A stretch of DNA of 64,000 bases, taken from assembly GCA_050246915.1 (NCBI GenBank), contig JBFWVD010000019.1:1-64000 (forward strand), given 5' to 3'. A model generated the notes under the pieces. That model had not been told where the DNA came from. It ran no database searches and saw nothing but the letters and a program-made list of their open reading frames with translations. The DNA is from JBFWVD01 sp050246915 (GTDB lineage: Bacteria; Actinomycetota; Acidimicrobiia; Acidimicrobiales; Ilumatobacteraceae). This document shows, one piece after another, positions 16,448 through 23,659 of this stretch. A program made the translations under genes and the position numbers. Position 1 is the stretch's first letter. The number at the start of each line of letters is the position of its first letter.

Positions 16448-17686
16448 TCAGGGACGGACGATGGCGCTGAGCATCGCTTGGAACTTGGCCTGGGTCTCGG
16501 CCAGTTCGGCGAGCGGTTCGCTGTCGGCGACGATCCCGCCCCCGGCGAAGAGATGGGCCCTGTTGGCGGAGATCTCGGCGCAACGGATGGCCACGGCCCA
16601 GGTGCCGTCGCCGCGGGCGTCGACCCATCCGACAGCGCCGCCGTAGAACCCTCGATCGAACCCCTCGGTCGTTTCGATCAGATCGATCGCTCGATCTCGC
16701 GGGAAGCCACCCAATGCCGGGGTGGGGGAGAGGACCTTGGCCAGGTCGATGACCGCCGGCGCCGGCTTGGACAGCCGGCCTTCCATCGCCGTGCCGAGAT
16801 GCTGCACGTTCGCCACCGTCACGATCGACGGCTCGGCCTCTTCATCGAGGTAGGAGCACCATGGCAACAGCGTGTCGTGGACCATGTCGATGACCACGCG
16901 ATGCTCGACCTGGTTCTTGGTCGAGGCGATCAACTCCGCCGCCAGACGGGCGTCGGTTGCGGGATCACCCGTGCGCGGTGCGGTGCCGGCCAATGGATGC
17001 GAGCGGATCTCGTCGCCACGACGCTCGACGAGCAGTTCGGGGCTGGCCCCGACGAAGCCATCGACCGAGTAGCGGAACGAGGAGCCGAACGACGCCCGCA
17101 GCCGCAGCAATATCGCGTGCACGTCGAGGTCCTGATCGGACTCGACCCAGATGTCGCGGGCGATGACGACCTTGGTGAGCCGCCCGTCGCGGACCGCGTC
17201 ACGCCCAATTGACACCGCGCTCAAGTAGGTCTCGATCGCGACCCCGGGGCGTACCGAGAACGACGCAGCGCTCGGCTGCGGTCGCCCGGCGGTGAGCGGT
17301 CCGCACGTCGCGGGATCGTCCCTACCGCCACTGACCTCGGTGATCCAGCATCGGCCGGCGCTGTCCTTGACGACGCTCACGGCAGGGATCGTCAGCGATC
17401 CGGCGGCACCGGGATGGAACGGCAGACGGCCGATCGCCACGGGGGGCGGTGCGTCGGCATCATCGGCGGTCCAGGCGATCTGGCCCAGCGCGGCCATGAC
17501 CTGATGGTCGGCGATCACAGCAGCGACGCCGCGCCCCGCGATGCCGATGCCGTCGCGGACGAACAGCACACCGTCGCCCCGGGCGACGTCGTTGAGATCG
17601 ACCGGCTCGTCGAGGACCTTCGTGGTCGCGATGAGGGGCATCGGTTGTGTCTCGGTGCCGAGCTGGCCCATGTCCGGCAACGTCAA
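16448..17686 (-). CDS. menF: Isochorismate synthase
   Basis: Converts chorismate to isochorismate. The 412-residue protein shows the chorismate-binding fold in order: LTKVVIARD, the RSHPLAGTAPR segment, TKNQVEHRVVIDMV, VANVQHL, and SPTPALGGFPRDRA with the catalytic region GFYGGAVGW. The second gene of a probable three-gene operon, it starts inside the stop of menG (ATGA, 17683-17686). Salicylate synthases share these motifs, but placement with menD and menG makes the menaquinone role much more likely. Confidence 0.93.
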   Translation of the reverse strand: MTLPDMGQLGTETQPMPLIATTKVLDEPVDLNDVARGDGVLFVRDGIGIAGRGVAAVIADHQVMAALGQIAWTADDADAPPPVAIGRLPFHPGAAGSLTIPAVSVVKDSAGRCWITEVSGGRDDPATCGPLTAGRPQPSAASFSVRPGVAIETYLSAVSIGRDAVRDGRLTKVVIARDIWVESDQDLDVHAILLRLRASFGSSFRYSVDGFVGASPELLVERRGDEIRSHPLAGTAPRTGDPATDARLAAELIASTKNQVEHRVVIDMVHDTLLPWCSYLDEEAEPSIVTVANVQHLGTAMEGRLSKPAPAVIDLAKVLSPTPALGGFPRDRAIDLIETTEGFDRGFYGGAVGWVDARGDGTWAVAIRCAEISANRAHLFAGGGIVADSEPLAELAETQAKFQAMLSAIVRP

Positions 17687-18423
17687 CTGCGGCGGGTTCC
17701 GGTGAACAGCTGGGCGATGCCCCCGGACAGCACGCTGCGTTGACCGTCAGGGAATCCGGCGTTGCGGAGCATGGACACCATCACAGCCGGCTCGGGCAGA
17801 TAGCCGAGCGAGCGTGGCAGGTACGCGTACGCAGCCTTGTTCGACAGCAGCCCACCGATGCGGGGGACGATCTTGCCGAAGTACACGCTGTGGCCCATGC
17901 GCATCACTCGGTTCTCCGGCGTGGATGCATCCAACAGAGCAATTCGGCCACCGGGACGCACGACCCGGGCGAGCTCCGCGAAGAACTCGTCCAGCGCGGT
18001 GAAGTTGCGCAGGGCGAATCCGCACGTGACCCCGGCCAGCGCTGCGTCGGGGAACGGGAGGCGAAGCGTGTCGCCCTGTACGCGAGGCGCGCCGGAACGG
18101 TCGGCGGCCAACATGCCGAAGCTCAGATCGACGCTGATCGGTCGGAGTCCGGCGTTACGCAGTTCGATGCACAGATCACCGGTGCCCGATGCCAGATCGG
18201 CTACCAGCGAACCGGTCGGCAGGGCGAGATCGCGGAGCGCGCGCTTGCGCCAACGCACATCGAGCCGGAAGGTCATGATGCGGTTCACGAGGTCGTAGCG
18301 CGGCGCGATGGTGTCGAACATCGCTTGCACTGCCCGGCGCTTCTCCTCGCCGGTGGGCAGGGGAGCGGACGGATCGGGGATGAGGGACTCGGCATCGTCG
18401 CGGCGATGGGTCGGGGCGCTCAT
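17683..18423 (-). CDS. menG: Demethylmenaquinone methyltransferase
   Basis: SAM-dependent methylation that finishes menaquinone (UbiE/MenG family). The chosen ATG at 18423 gives 246 residues; it overlaps the stop of the small zinc-ribbon gene by four bases. Motifs are FDTIAPRYDLVNRIMTF near the N-terminus, the SAM loop DLASGTGDL, VDLSFGML, the PFPDAALAGVTCGFALRNF segment and the C-terminal YLPRSLGYLPEP. The downstream menF gene overlaps by four bases, so the small protein, menG and menF are one transcription unit. Confidence 0.95.
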   Translation of the reverse strand: MSAPTHRRDDAESLIPDPSAPLPTGEEKRRAVQAMFDTIAPRYDLVNRIMTFRLDVRWRKRALRDLALPTGSLVADLASGTGDLCIELRNAGLRPISVDLSFGMLAADRSGAPRVQGDTLRLPFPDAALAGVTCGFALRNFTALDEFFAELARVVRPGGRIALLDASTPENRVMRMGHSVYFGKIVPRIGGLLSNKAAYAYLPRSLGYLPEPAVMVSMLRNAGFPDGQRSVLSGGIAQLFTGTRRS

Positions 18424-18611
18424 CGGTGCTCCAAACGAGGGGCGCCGCAATGCTTGCAATCGGGGTAGGCCCGGCTGGTCGGTCGCCCACACTCGTCGCA
18501 TCGCACCACGGCGATCTCACCGCGTCGGATGCGTCGGACGGCCGTCACCAGCATGCCGCCGACGGCGACGAGCATGGCGACCTCGAGCAGGTCCCGGACG
18601 AGGTTGTTCAC
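18420..18611 (-). CDS. 63-residue membrane protein with zinc ribbon
   Basis: One transmembrane helix (LLEVAMLVAVGGMLVTAV, about residues 8-25), then a basic stretch and a cytoplasmic rubredoxin-like knuckle CDECGRPTSRAYPDCKHC with two CxxC pairs that should bind zinc. The start is GTG at 18611. It overlaps the menG start by four bases, which argues that it is a real translated gene of the menaquinone operon. No function is known to me; a membrane anchor or assembly factor for the pathway is a guess. Confidence 0.7.
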   Translation of the reverse strand: MNNLVRDLLEVAMLVAVGGMLVTAVRRIRRGEIAVVRCDECGRPTSRAYPDCKHCGAPRLEHR

Positions 18612-18662
18612 GCGCCCATCATGGCCGTGGGGAGCGCTCGGTCGGGCATCGGAGCTGTGCTC

Positions 18663-19043
18663 CTACTTGAACCAGATGCGTTGATAGCTGCGGCTCATCG
18701 GATGCACGAGCAGAGCGACCAGCGCCACCTCGAAGATGAGGTTGATCAGGTTGCCGCCGGTGATGCGATCGATCAGGTTGATGTCTTCGCCCCGCCAGAC
18801 GATGAGGCGGAGGAAGAAGGGCATGAACGCGGCGGCGAGGCCGCAGTAGTACCCGGCCTTCTTCTCGTTGGCCATGCCGAACGCGCCGAAGAAGCTGAGC
18901 AGCGTGATCAGCAGCCCCCACGGGAAGTAGCTGTAGGTGCCGTACAAGATGGCGAACACGACGTGGATGTAGAGCAGGATCACCGCGCTCTGCAGGGTCT
19001 GGGGGAGCGACCGATCGAACCATCGGTATTGGCTGCTACTCAT
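18663..19043 (-). CDS. Small integral membrane protein, unknown function
   Basis: A 126-residue protein with three to four predicted transmembrane helices: LQSAVILLYIHVVFAILYG, WGLLITLLSFFGAFGMA, YYCGLAAAFMPFFLRLIVW and LINLIFEVALVALLVHPM. The ATG at 19043 has GGTGGA just upstream; an in-frame ATG at 19070 is the alternative. I do not recognise the family. It lies between the menaquinone operon and fabI, 51 bases before the zinc-ribbon gene, and could be the first gene of that operon. Confidence 0.75.
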   Translation of the reverse strand: MSSSQYRWFDRSLPQTLQSAVILLYIHVVFAILYGTYSYFPWGLLITLLSFFGAFGMANEKKAGYYCGLAAAFMPFFLRLIVWRGEDINLIDRITGGNLINLIFEVALVALLVHPMSRSYQRIWFK

Positions 19044-19123
19044 ATCCACCCAGTGTGCCAGTTCTCCCATGTCAATGGGCTGCTCTGGGGCGTGCGGTGA
19101 CGGCTATCGAGACGCTCGACTCG

Positions 19124-19894
19124 TCAGGCGCCGATGGCGTGATAGCCGCCGTCGACGTGGATCATCGAGGCGGTCGTGGCCGGGAACCAATCGCTGAGCA
19201 GCGCGACCACCGCTTTGGCCACGGCGGTCGAGTCGGTGACATCCCATCCGAGCGGCGCCCGGTCCGACCAGGTGTCCTCGAACTTCGAGAAGCCGGGGAT
19301 CGACTTGGCGGCCATGGTCTTGACGGGGCCGGCGGCGACCAGGTTGACGCGGATCTGTTGCGGTCCGAGGGCCCGGGCCAGATACCGGCACGCCGATTCG
19401 AGGGCGGCCTTGGCGACGCCCATCCAGTTGTACGCCGGCCATGCCACGGTGGCGTCGAAGTCGAGGCCGACGATCGATCCACCCCCTGACATGAGGGGCA
19501 CGAACGCGTCGGCAAGGGCCTTGAGCGAGTAGGCCGAGATCTCGACGGCCACCGACACGTCGGCCCACGTGGCCGCCATGAAGTCCTCGCCCAGGCACAC
19601 TGCCGGGGCGAAGCCAATGGCGTGCAACACGCCGTCCACCCGGCCCCCGAAGTGATCCGACACCTGATCGCGCACGCGCTCGAGATGTTCGGGCACCGTC
19701 ACATCCAACTCGAACACCGGCACCGGCGACGGGAGCTTGCGTGCCGTGCGCTCGGTGAGCGAGAGCCCCCGTCCCGCTCCGGTGAGCACGACGTTGGCGC
19801 CCTCCTGTTGGGCCAGGGCGGCCACGCCGAAGGCGAGCGACGCGTCCGTGAGGACCCCGGTGATCACGATGTTCTTGCCGTCGAGCAGACCCAT
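19124..19894 (-). CDS. fabI: NADH-dependent enoyl-ACP reductase, InhA type
   Basis: Last reductive step of type II fatty-acid elongation. The 256-residue SDR-like protein begins MGLLDGKNIVITGVL, which is the InhA pattern, with HAIGFAP, then GLDFDATVAWPAYNWMGVAKAALES containing the catalytic Tyr and Lys, and VAAGPVKTMAAKSI. The similarity is visibly closer to mycobacterial InhA than to E. coli FabI. The ATG at 19894 is supported by TAACGT seven bases upstream. The gene stands alone and is divergent from the npdG-like gene. Confidence 0.95.
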   Translation of the reverse strand: MGLLDGKNIVITGVLTDASLAFGVAALAQQEGANVVLTGAGRGLSLTERTARKLPSPVPVFELDVTVPEHLERVRDQVSDHFGGRVDGVLHAIGFAPAVCLGEDFMAATWADVSVAVEISAYSLKALADAFVPLMSGGGSIVGLDFDATVAWPAYNWMGVAKAALESACRYLARALGPQQIRVNLVAAGPVKTMAAKSIPGFSKFEDTWSDRAPLGWDVTDSTAVAKAVVALLSDWFPATTASMIHVDGGYHAIGA

Positions 19895-19901
19895 GGGGTC
19901 G

Positions 19902-19907
19902 ACGTTA
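19902..19907 (-). promoter_or_regulatory. -10 box TAACGT of fabI (leaderless)
   Basis: Minus-strand TAACGT, seven bases, then ATG. It rules out the in-frame start 15 codons further upstream. Confidence 0.6.
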
Positions 19908-19990
19908 ACCCCGCGGTCGAGCGCAACTCGGCAACCCAATCACCACCGGTTCAGTAGTGATTCACCTCCGCGATGTGACAATCTCCACTC

Positions 19991-20644
19991 ATGCGCATCG
20001 GAATTCTCGGAGGGACCGGCCCGGCAGGCTCAGCGCTCGGTGCCCGGCTGGCGTCGGTGGGATACGAAGTGATCCTCGGATCACGCTCCCAAGAACGAGC
20101 GGCGGAGATCGCTGACGAACTGCTCAGCACCTGGTCATCGTGGGACCTCCCGCTGAGCGGCGGCGACAACGAAGCGGCGGCATCGAGCGATCTGGTGGTC
20201 GTGGCGACCCCGTGGGACGGCGCGGCGCCGACGGTTGCTGCGCTTGCCGACGCATTGGCCGGCAAGATCGTGATCTCCATGGCCAACGCGCTGGTGCGCA
20301 TCGGCAGCGAGTTCCAACCGCTCATCCCGCCTCGGGGTTCGGTCGCAGTGCACATCCAAGCAGCGCTGCCCAAGTCGCGGGTTGCTGCGGCGTTCCATCA
20401 CGTGCCGGCCAAGGAGCTCGGCCATCTCGGCGAGCCTGTCGACACCGACGTGCTGGTGTGCGCCGACGACAAGGACGCCACGCAGATCGTGAGCGAACTC
20501 ATCGCCAAGATCCCCGGGTGTCGGGCCCTCGACGCCGGTCAGCTCTCCAACGCCATGGCCATCGAGGCGCTCACGGCCACGCTGCTGAACCTGAACGTGC
20601 GCTACAAGACCCGGGTCGCTCCCAAGTTCAACGGGATCAAGTAG
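19991..20644 (+). CDS. npdG: NADPH-dependent F420 reductase-like protein
   Basis: Likely hydride transfer between NADP(H) and coenzyme F420. The 217-residue protein starts with the dinucleotide loop GILGGTGPAGSALGARLAS, then GSRSQERA which recognises NADP phosphate, VVVATPWDG, and the later segment FHHVPAKELGHLG. The final helix region contains LNVRYKTRVAPKF. Length and motif order match the NpdG/Fno family. Other members of this fold act on different substrates, but the family pattern is clear. Downstream mshC starts 49 bases later from its own promoter. Confidence 0.88.
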   Translation: MRIGILGGTGPAGSALGARLASVGYEVILGSRSQERAAEIADELLSTWSSWDLPLSGGDNEAAASSDLVVVATPWDGAAPTVAALADALAGKIVISMANALVRIGSEFQPLIPPRGSVAVHIQAALPKSRVAAAFHHVPAKELGHLGEPVDTDVLVCADDKDATQIVSELIAKIPGCRALDAGQLSNAMAIEALTATLLNLNVRYKTRVAPKFNGIK

Positions 20645-20676
20645 CGCCGAGCAGTCGGCGATCGTCGCAGGCTCCT

Positions 20677-20682
20677 TAGGAT
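20677..20682 (+). promoter_or_regulatory. Candidate -10 box TAGGAT of mshC
   Basis: TAGGAT ends 11 bases before the ATG at 20694, giving a leader of at most about five bases. Confidence 0.45.
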
Positions 20683-20693
20683 CTCCCTCCATC

Positions 20694-21827
20694 ATGTCGA
20701 TGCGCCTCTACGACACGGCCCGCCAAGCGGTGGTTCCGTTCGAACCCGGTCCCTTGGTGACCATGTACACGTGCGGCATCACGCCATACGACGCCACGCA
20801 CCTGGGGCACGCCGCAACGTTTCTCACCTATGACGTGTTGCAGCGCCGGCTACGCGACATGGGTCACGAGACCAGGTGCGTCCGGAACATCACCGACGTC
20901 GACGACTCGATCCTCGGTAAGGCGCGTCAACTCGGGGTGCACTACCTCGACCTTGCCGCCGGTGAGGTTGCCCGCTTCGACGACGACATGGAAGCGCTCA
21001 ACGCGTTGCCGTGCTTCAGCACGCCACGTGCCACGAGCGCCATCGCCGACATCCGCGGCTTCATCGGCATGGTGCTCGATCGCGGGTTCGCCTATCAGGC
21101 CGGGGGAGCGGTGTACTTCGACATCACGAAGTCCGCCGGCTTCGGAGACATCTCGCACTACAGCGAGGCAGAGATGTTGGTTTTCGCGGCCGAGCGCGGC
21201 GGGAATGTCGACGATCCCAACAAGCGCCATCCACTCGACTTCGTGCTGTGGCAACCATCGTTGCCGGATGAGCCGGCGTGGGACACCATGTGGGGACCGG
21301 GTCGGCCCGGTTGGCACGTCGAGTGCTCGGCGTTGGCGCTGCGAGAACTCGGCACCACGATCGATCTGCACGGTGGCGGCGCCGACCTCATCTTCCCGCA
21401 TCACGAGTGCGAACGAGCCCAGAGCGAGGCAGCGACGGGCCAACCGTTCGTGAAGCATTGGATGCACGTGGCCTACGTGCGCATGCACGGCGAGAAGATG
21501 TCGAAGTCGCTCGGCAACCTCGTCTTCGTCAGCGAACTGCGCAAGATCTACGAACCGATGGTCATCCGGCTCGGCGTCATCGAGCATCACTACCGCGACT
21601 CCTGGGAGTGGGACGACGGGCTCATGGATCGCGCAGCTGAGCGCCTCGAACTGTGGCGGTCAGCGATGGGCGGAGCCGATGGCGAAGCCGTTCTGGCCGA
21701 GGTGCGCGCTGCCCTCGACGACGACCTCGACACGCCCCGCGCCGTGGCGGCCATCGACGCGGCAGCTCGACGCGGTGTGGGGATCGATGCCTCCGCTGAG
21801 CTCCTGGGCCTGGTTCTCGCCAACTGA
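20694..21827 (+). CDS. mshC: Mycothiol cysteine ligase
   Basis: Ligates L-cysteine to 1D-myo-inosityl 2-amino-2-deoxy-glucopyranoside in mycothiol synthesis. The 377-residue protein is a cysteinyl-tRNA-synthetase relative without the full anticodon-binding region. TCGITPYDATHLGHAATF distinguishes MshC from CysS (which has CGPTVYD). The zinc ligands are in TCGIT, WHVECS and PHHECERAQ, and the KMSKS loop is GEKMSKSLGNLVFVS. It is about 35 residues shorter than mycobacterial MshC, mostly at the C-terminus. plsC follows after 25 bases. Confidence 0.93.
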   Translation: MSMRLYDTARQAVVPFEPGPLVTMYTCGITPYDATHLGHAATFLTYDVLQRRLRDMGHETRCVRNITDVDDSILGKARQLGVHYLDLAAGEVARFDDDMEALNALPCFSTPRATSAIADIRGFIGMVLDRGFAYQAGGAVYFDITKSAGFGDISHYSEAEMLVFAAERGGNVDDPNKRHPLDFVLWQPSLPDEPAWDTMWGPGRPGWHVECSALALRELGTTIDLHGGGADLIFPHHECERAQSEAATGQPFVKHWMHVAYVRMHGEKMSKSLGNLVFVSELRKIYEPMVIRLGVIEHHYRDSWEWDDGLMDRAAERLELWRSAMGGADGEAVLAEVRAALDDDLDTPRAVAAIDAAARRGVGIDASAELLGLVLAN

Positions 21828-21840
21828 GGCGCCCGCGCAA

Positions 21841-21846
21841 TAGGGT
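21841..21846 (+). promoter_or_regulatory. -10 box TAGGGT of plsC (leaderless)
   Basis: TAGGGT, six bases, then the ATG at 21853, just after the mshC stop. Confidence 0.6.
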
Positions 21847-21852
21847 CCGGCC

Positions 21853-22572
21853 ATGCCTCGCGGTGCCGGTCGTCTCCAGGACTCGGTTCGAGCCGTGGGC
21901 CGACCGATCTGTCAGATGGCGTGGAAGATCGAGACCGTCGGGTTCGATCGGCTCCCGGCCAGCGGCCCGGCGATCTTGGCCCCCAACCACATCAGCTTCC
22001 TCGACTCGGCGTTCCTGATGATGCTCGTGCCGCGGCGCATCAGCTTCGTGGGCAAGGCCGAGTACCTCGATTCATGGAAGACCCGTTGGCTGTTCCCGGC
22101 CATGGGCATGATCCCCATCGACCGCGCCGGTGGCGACAAATCACAAGCGGCGCTCGACACCGCTCGTCAGGTGCTCGAGCGAGGCGAGCTGTTCGGTATC
22201 TACCCGGAGGGCACGCGCAGCCGCGACGGGTACTTGTACAAGGGCAAGACCGGGGCGGCCCGTCTGGCGCTGCAGGTTGGCTGCCCCCTCTACCCGGTGG
22301 GCATCATCGGGACCGATGCCATCCAACCGCCCGACGCCAAGGTCCCCAAGGTGCGCGGTTCGTGCCGGATCGAGATCGGCAAGCCGCTCGCCCTCGACAA
22401 ATATCGCAGTCGGGACGATGACCGGCTGGTGCTGCGGGCCATCACCGACGAGCTGATGTACGAGATCCGAGCGCTCACGGGACAGCATTACCGGGACGTG
22501 TACGCCACGAAGCCGGTGTCGTCCAGTGTGGAGCGGCCCGATGCCCACGCCCCCGGGCGTGCCGCAGCCTGA
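21853..22572 (+). CDS. plsC: 1-Acyl-sn-glycerol-3-phosphate acyltransferase
   Basis: Transfers an acyl chain to lysophosphatidate at the membrane. The 239-residue protein has the four family blocks: NHISFLD (the HX4D motif), IPIDRAGGDKSQ, YPEGTRSRDG and VGIIGTDAIQPP. There is no clear transmembrane helix beyond a hydrophobic N-terminal part. Substrate preference cannot be read from sequence. It is transcribed separately from mshC by a leaderless promoter but could also be read through. Confidence 0.92.
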   Translation: MPRGAGRLQDSVRAVGRPICQMAWKIETVGFDRLPASGPAILAPNHISFLDSAFLMMLVPRRISFVGKAEYLDSWKTRWLFPAMGMIPIDRAGGDKSQAALDTARQVLERGELFGIYPEGTRSRDGYLYKGKTGAARLALQVGCPLYPVGIIGTDAIQPPDAKVPKVRGSCRIEIGKPLALDKYRSRDDDRLVLRAITDELMYEIRALTGQHYRDVYATKPVSSSVERPDAHAPGRAAA

Positions 22573-22643
22573 GCTCTGGCCGATTTCGAGCGTCCGACCA
22601 ACGGTCGCTCACGTCGTGCGATGTCCTGCCGATGTATTCCTGT

Positions 22644-22811
22644 ATGCCCACGTCAGGAGCCTCCACGCCCAATAGGGTGGAGATCCGCGCTTCCATCGCC
22701 GGGATCTTCGTGCAAGATGCAGAGACCGGTGACCCCACCGAAGCGATGCGTCGGATCGCCATGGACTGCGGCGTCAGCGACGCCGACATGGCCAAGCTCG
22801 ACGCATCTTGA
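22644..22811 (+). CDS. 55-residue ORF, truncated paralog of the downstream lipoprotein's C-terminus
   Basis: ATG at 22644, TGA at 22809-22811. Its last 23 residues (TEAMRRIAMDCGVSDADMAKLD...) match the last 23 of the next gene (DEAMKKIAKDCGISEADIEKLD...) almost position for position. The preceding RASIAGIFVQDAETGD parallels RDDLADSFFSGASEDS. It lacks the signal peptide, lipobox and the first 150 residues. It is most simply a decayed tandem duplicate, though the preserved reading frame leaves open a small functional peptide. Confidence 0.6.
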   Translation: MPTSGASTPNRVEIRASIAGIFVQDAETGDPTEAMRRIAMDCGVSDADMAKLDAS

Positions 22812-22882
22812 TCCCGGAGTCCGTGCCACTCCACCTGTTCGTACCGCCCCACTCACCCCCCAATCCGAGTTCGGAGAATCAC

Positions 22883-23500
22883 ATGCGCAAACTCATTCCC
22901 TTCACCGCCGCCCTCCTCATCGTGCTGAGCGCGTGTGGCGACGACGGCGGCACCGCCACCGCCGATTCGGTCGCCAACACCAAGGCCGCCGCTACCTCGT
23001 CGGAGTCATCCGACACGACGAGTGCCACGTCGGACTCCATGGAGCTCACCGAGGACAGCGCGTCGGACTCCTCGATCGACATGTCGAGCGCCTCGGCGTT
23101 GTTCTCCTCGATGCTCGGCGCCGACAGCAAGGCAGCCGCCTGCATCGCCAAGACCTTCACCAGCGTGTTGGGCAAGGACGATCTGGCTGCGATGGAGAAC
23201 GTCACGGCCGATCAGGCCAAGAAGCTGGCTGACGGGCTCCTCGGCTGCGACATGATGAAGCCGATCCTCGCTGCTTCGGCCGAGGAGGCCGGCGTGGACC
23301 TGACCGACAAGCAACTGTCGTGTGTGGCTGACGCGGCCGCCAAGAACAAGGATCTGCGCGACGATCTGGCCGACAGCTTCTTCTCGGGAGCATCTGAGGA
23401 TTCGCCGTCGGACAGCTCAGCGGCTGACGAGGCGATGAAGAAGATCGCGAAGGATTGCGGCATCTCCGAAGCCGACATCGAAAAGCTCGACGCCGCCTGA
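22883..23500 (+). CDS. Secreted lipoprotein, unknown function
   Basis: A 205-residue exported lipoprotein. ATG at 22883 follows a GGAGAA ribosome site. The signal peptide MRKLIPFTAALLIVLSAC ends in a lipobox with the modified Cys at 18. A Ser/Thr/Asp-rich linker of about 50 residues follows. Then come two similar helical segments, each with one or two Cys: about residues 83-125 (ACIAKTFTSVLGKDDLAAM...LGCDMM) and 140-203 (LSCVADAAAKN...KDCGISEADIEKL). I do not recognise the family. A strong terminator follows. Confidence 0.78.
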   Translation: MRKLIPFTAALLIVLSACGDDGGTATADSVANTKAAATSSESSDTTSATSDSMELTEDSASDSSIDMSSASALFSSMLGADSKAAACIAKTFTSVLGKDDLAAMENVTADQAKKLADGLLGCDMMKPILAASAEEAGVDLTDKQLSCVADAAAKNKDLRDDLADSFFSGASEDSPSDSSAADEAMKKIAKDCGISEADIEKLDAA

Positions 23501-23535
23501 TCATCGCTCCGCCCCACCGGGCATCTCTGACACAC

Positions 23536-23576
23536 GATCCCGCGCCGGCTCCAGCCGGCGCGGGATCGGTCGTTTT
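23536..23576 (+). terminator. Rho-independent terminator
   Basis: A 15-base stem GATCCCGCGCCGGCT / AGCCGGCGCGGGATC (23536-23567) with minimal loop is followed by GGTCGTTTT. It ends transcription of the lipoprotein gene before thrS. Confidence 0.85.
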
Positions 23577-23643
23577 GGGGTTGGGCCCGGCCGGTCGGTG
23601 TGCCGGTCACCAAACGTCCCGGGGACGCCCGGGGGGTGACCGG

Positions 23644-23649
23644 TAACGT
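23644..23649 (+). promoter_or_regulatory. Candidate -10 box TAACGT of thrS
   Basis: TAACGT ends ten bases before the ATG at 23660, so the mRNA would begin within about four bases of the start codon. Confidence 0.45.
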
Positions 23650-23659
23650 GACAGACCGT

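Noticed and set aside
20694..21827. Annotation as cysteinyl-tRNA synthetase
   Set aside because: The TCGITPYDATHLGHAATF motif and the short C-terminus are those of MshC, not CysS.
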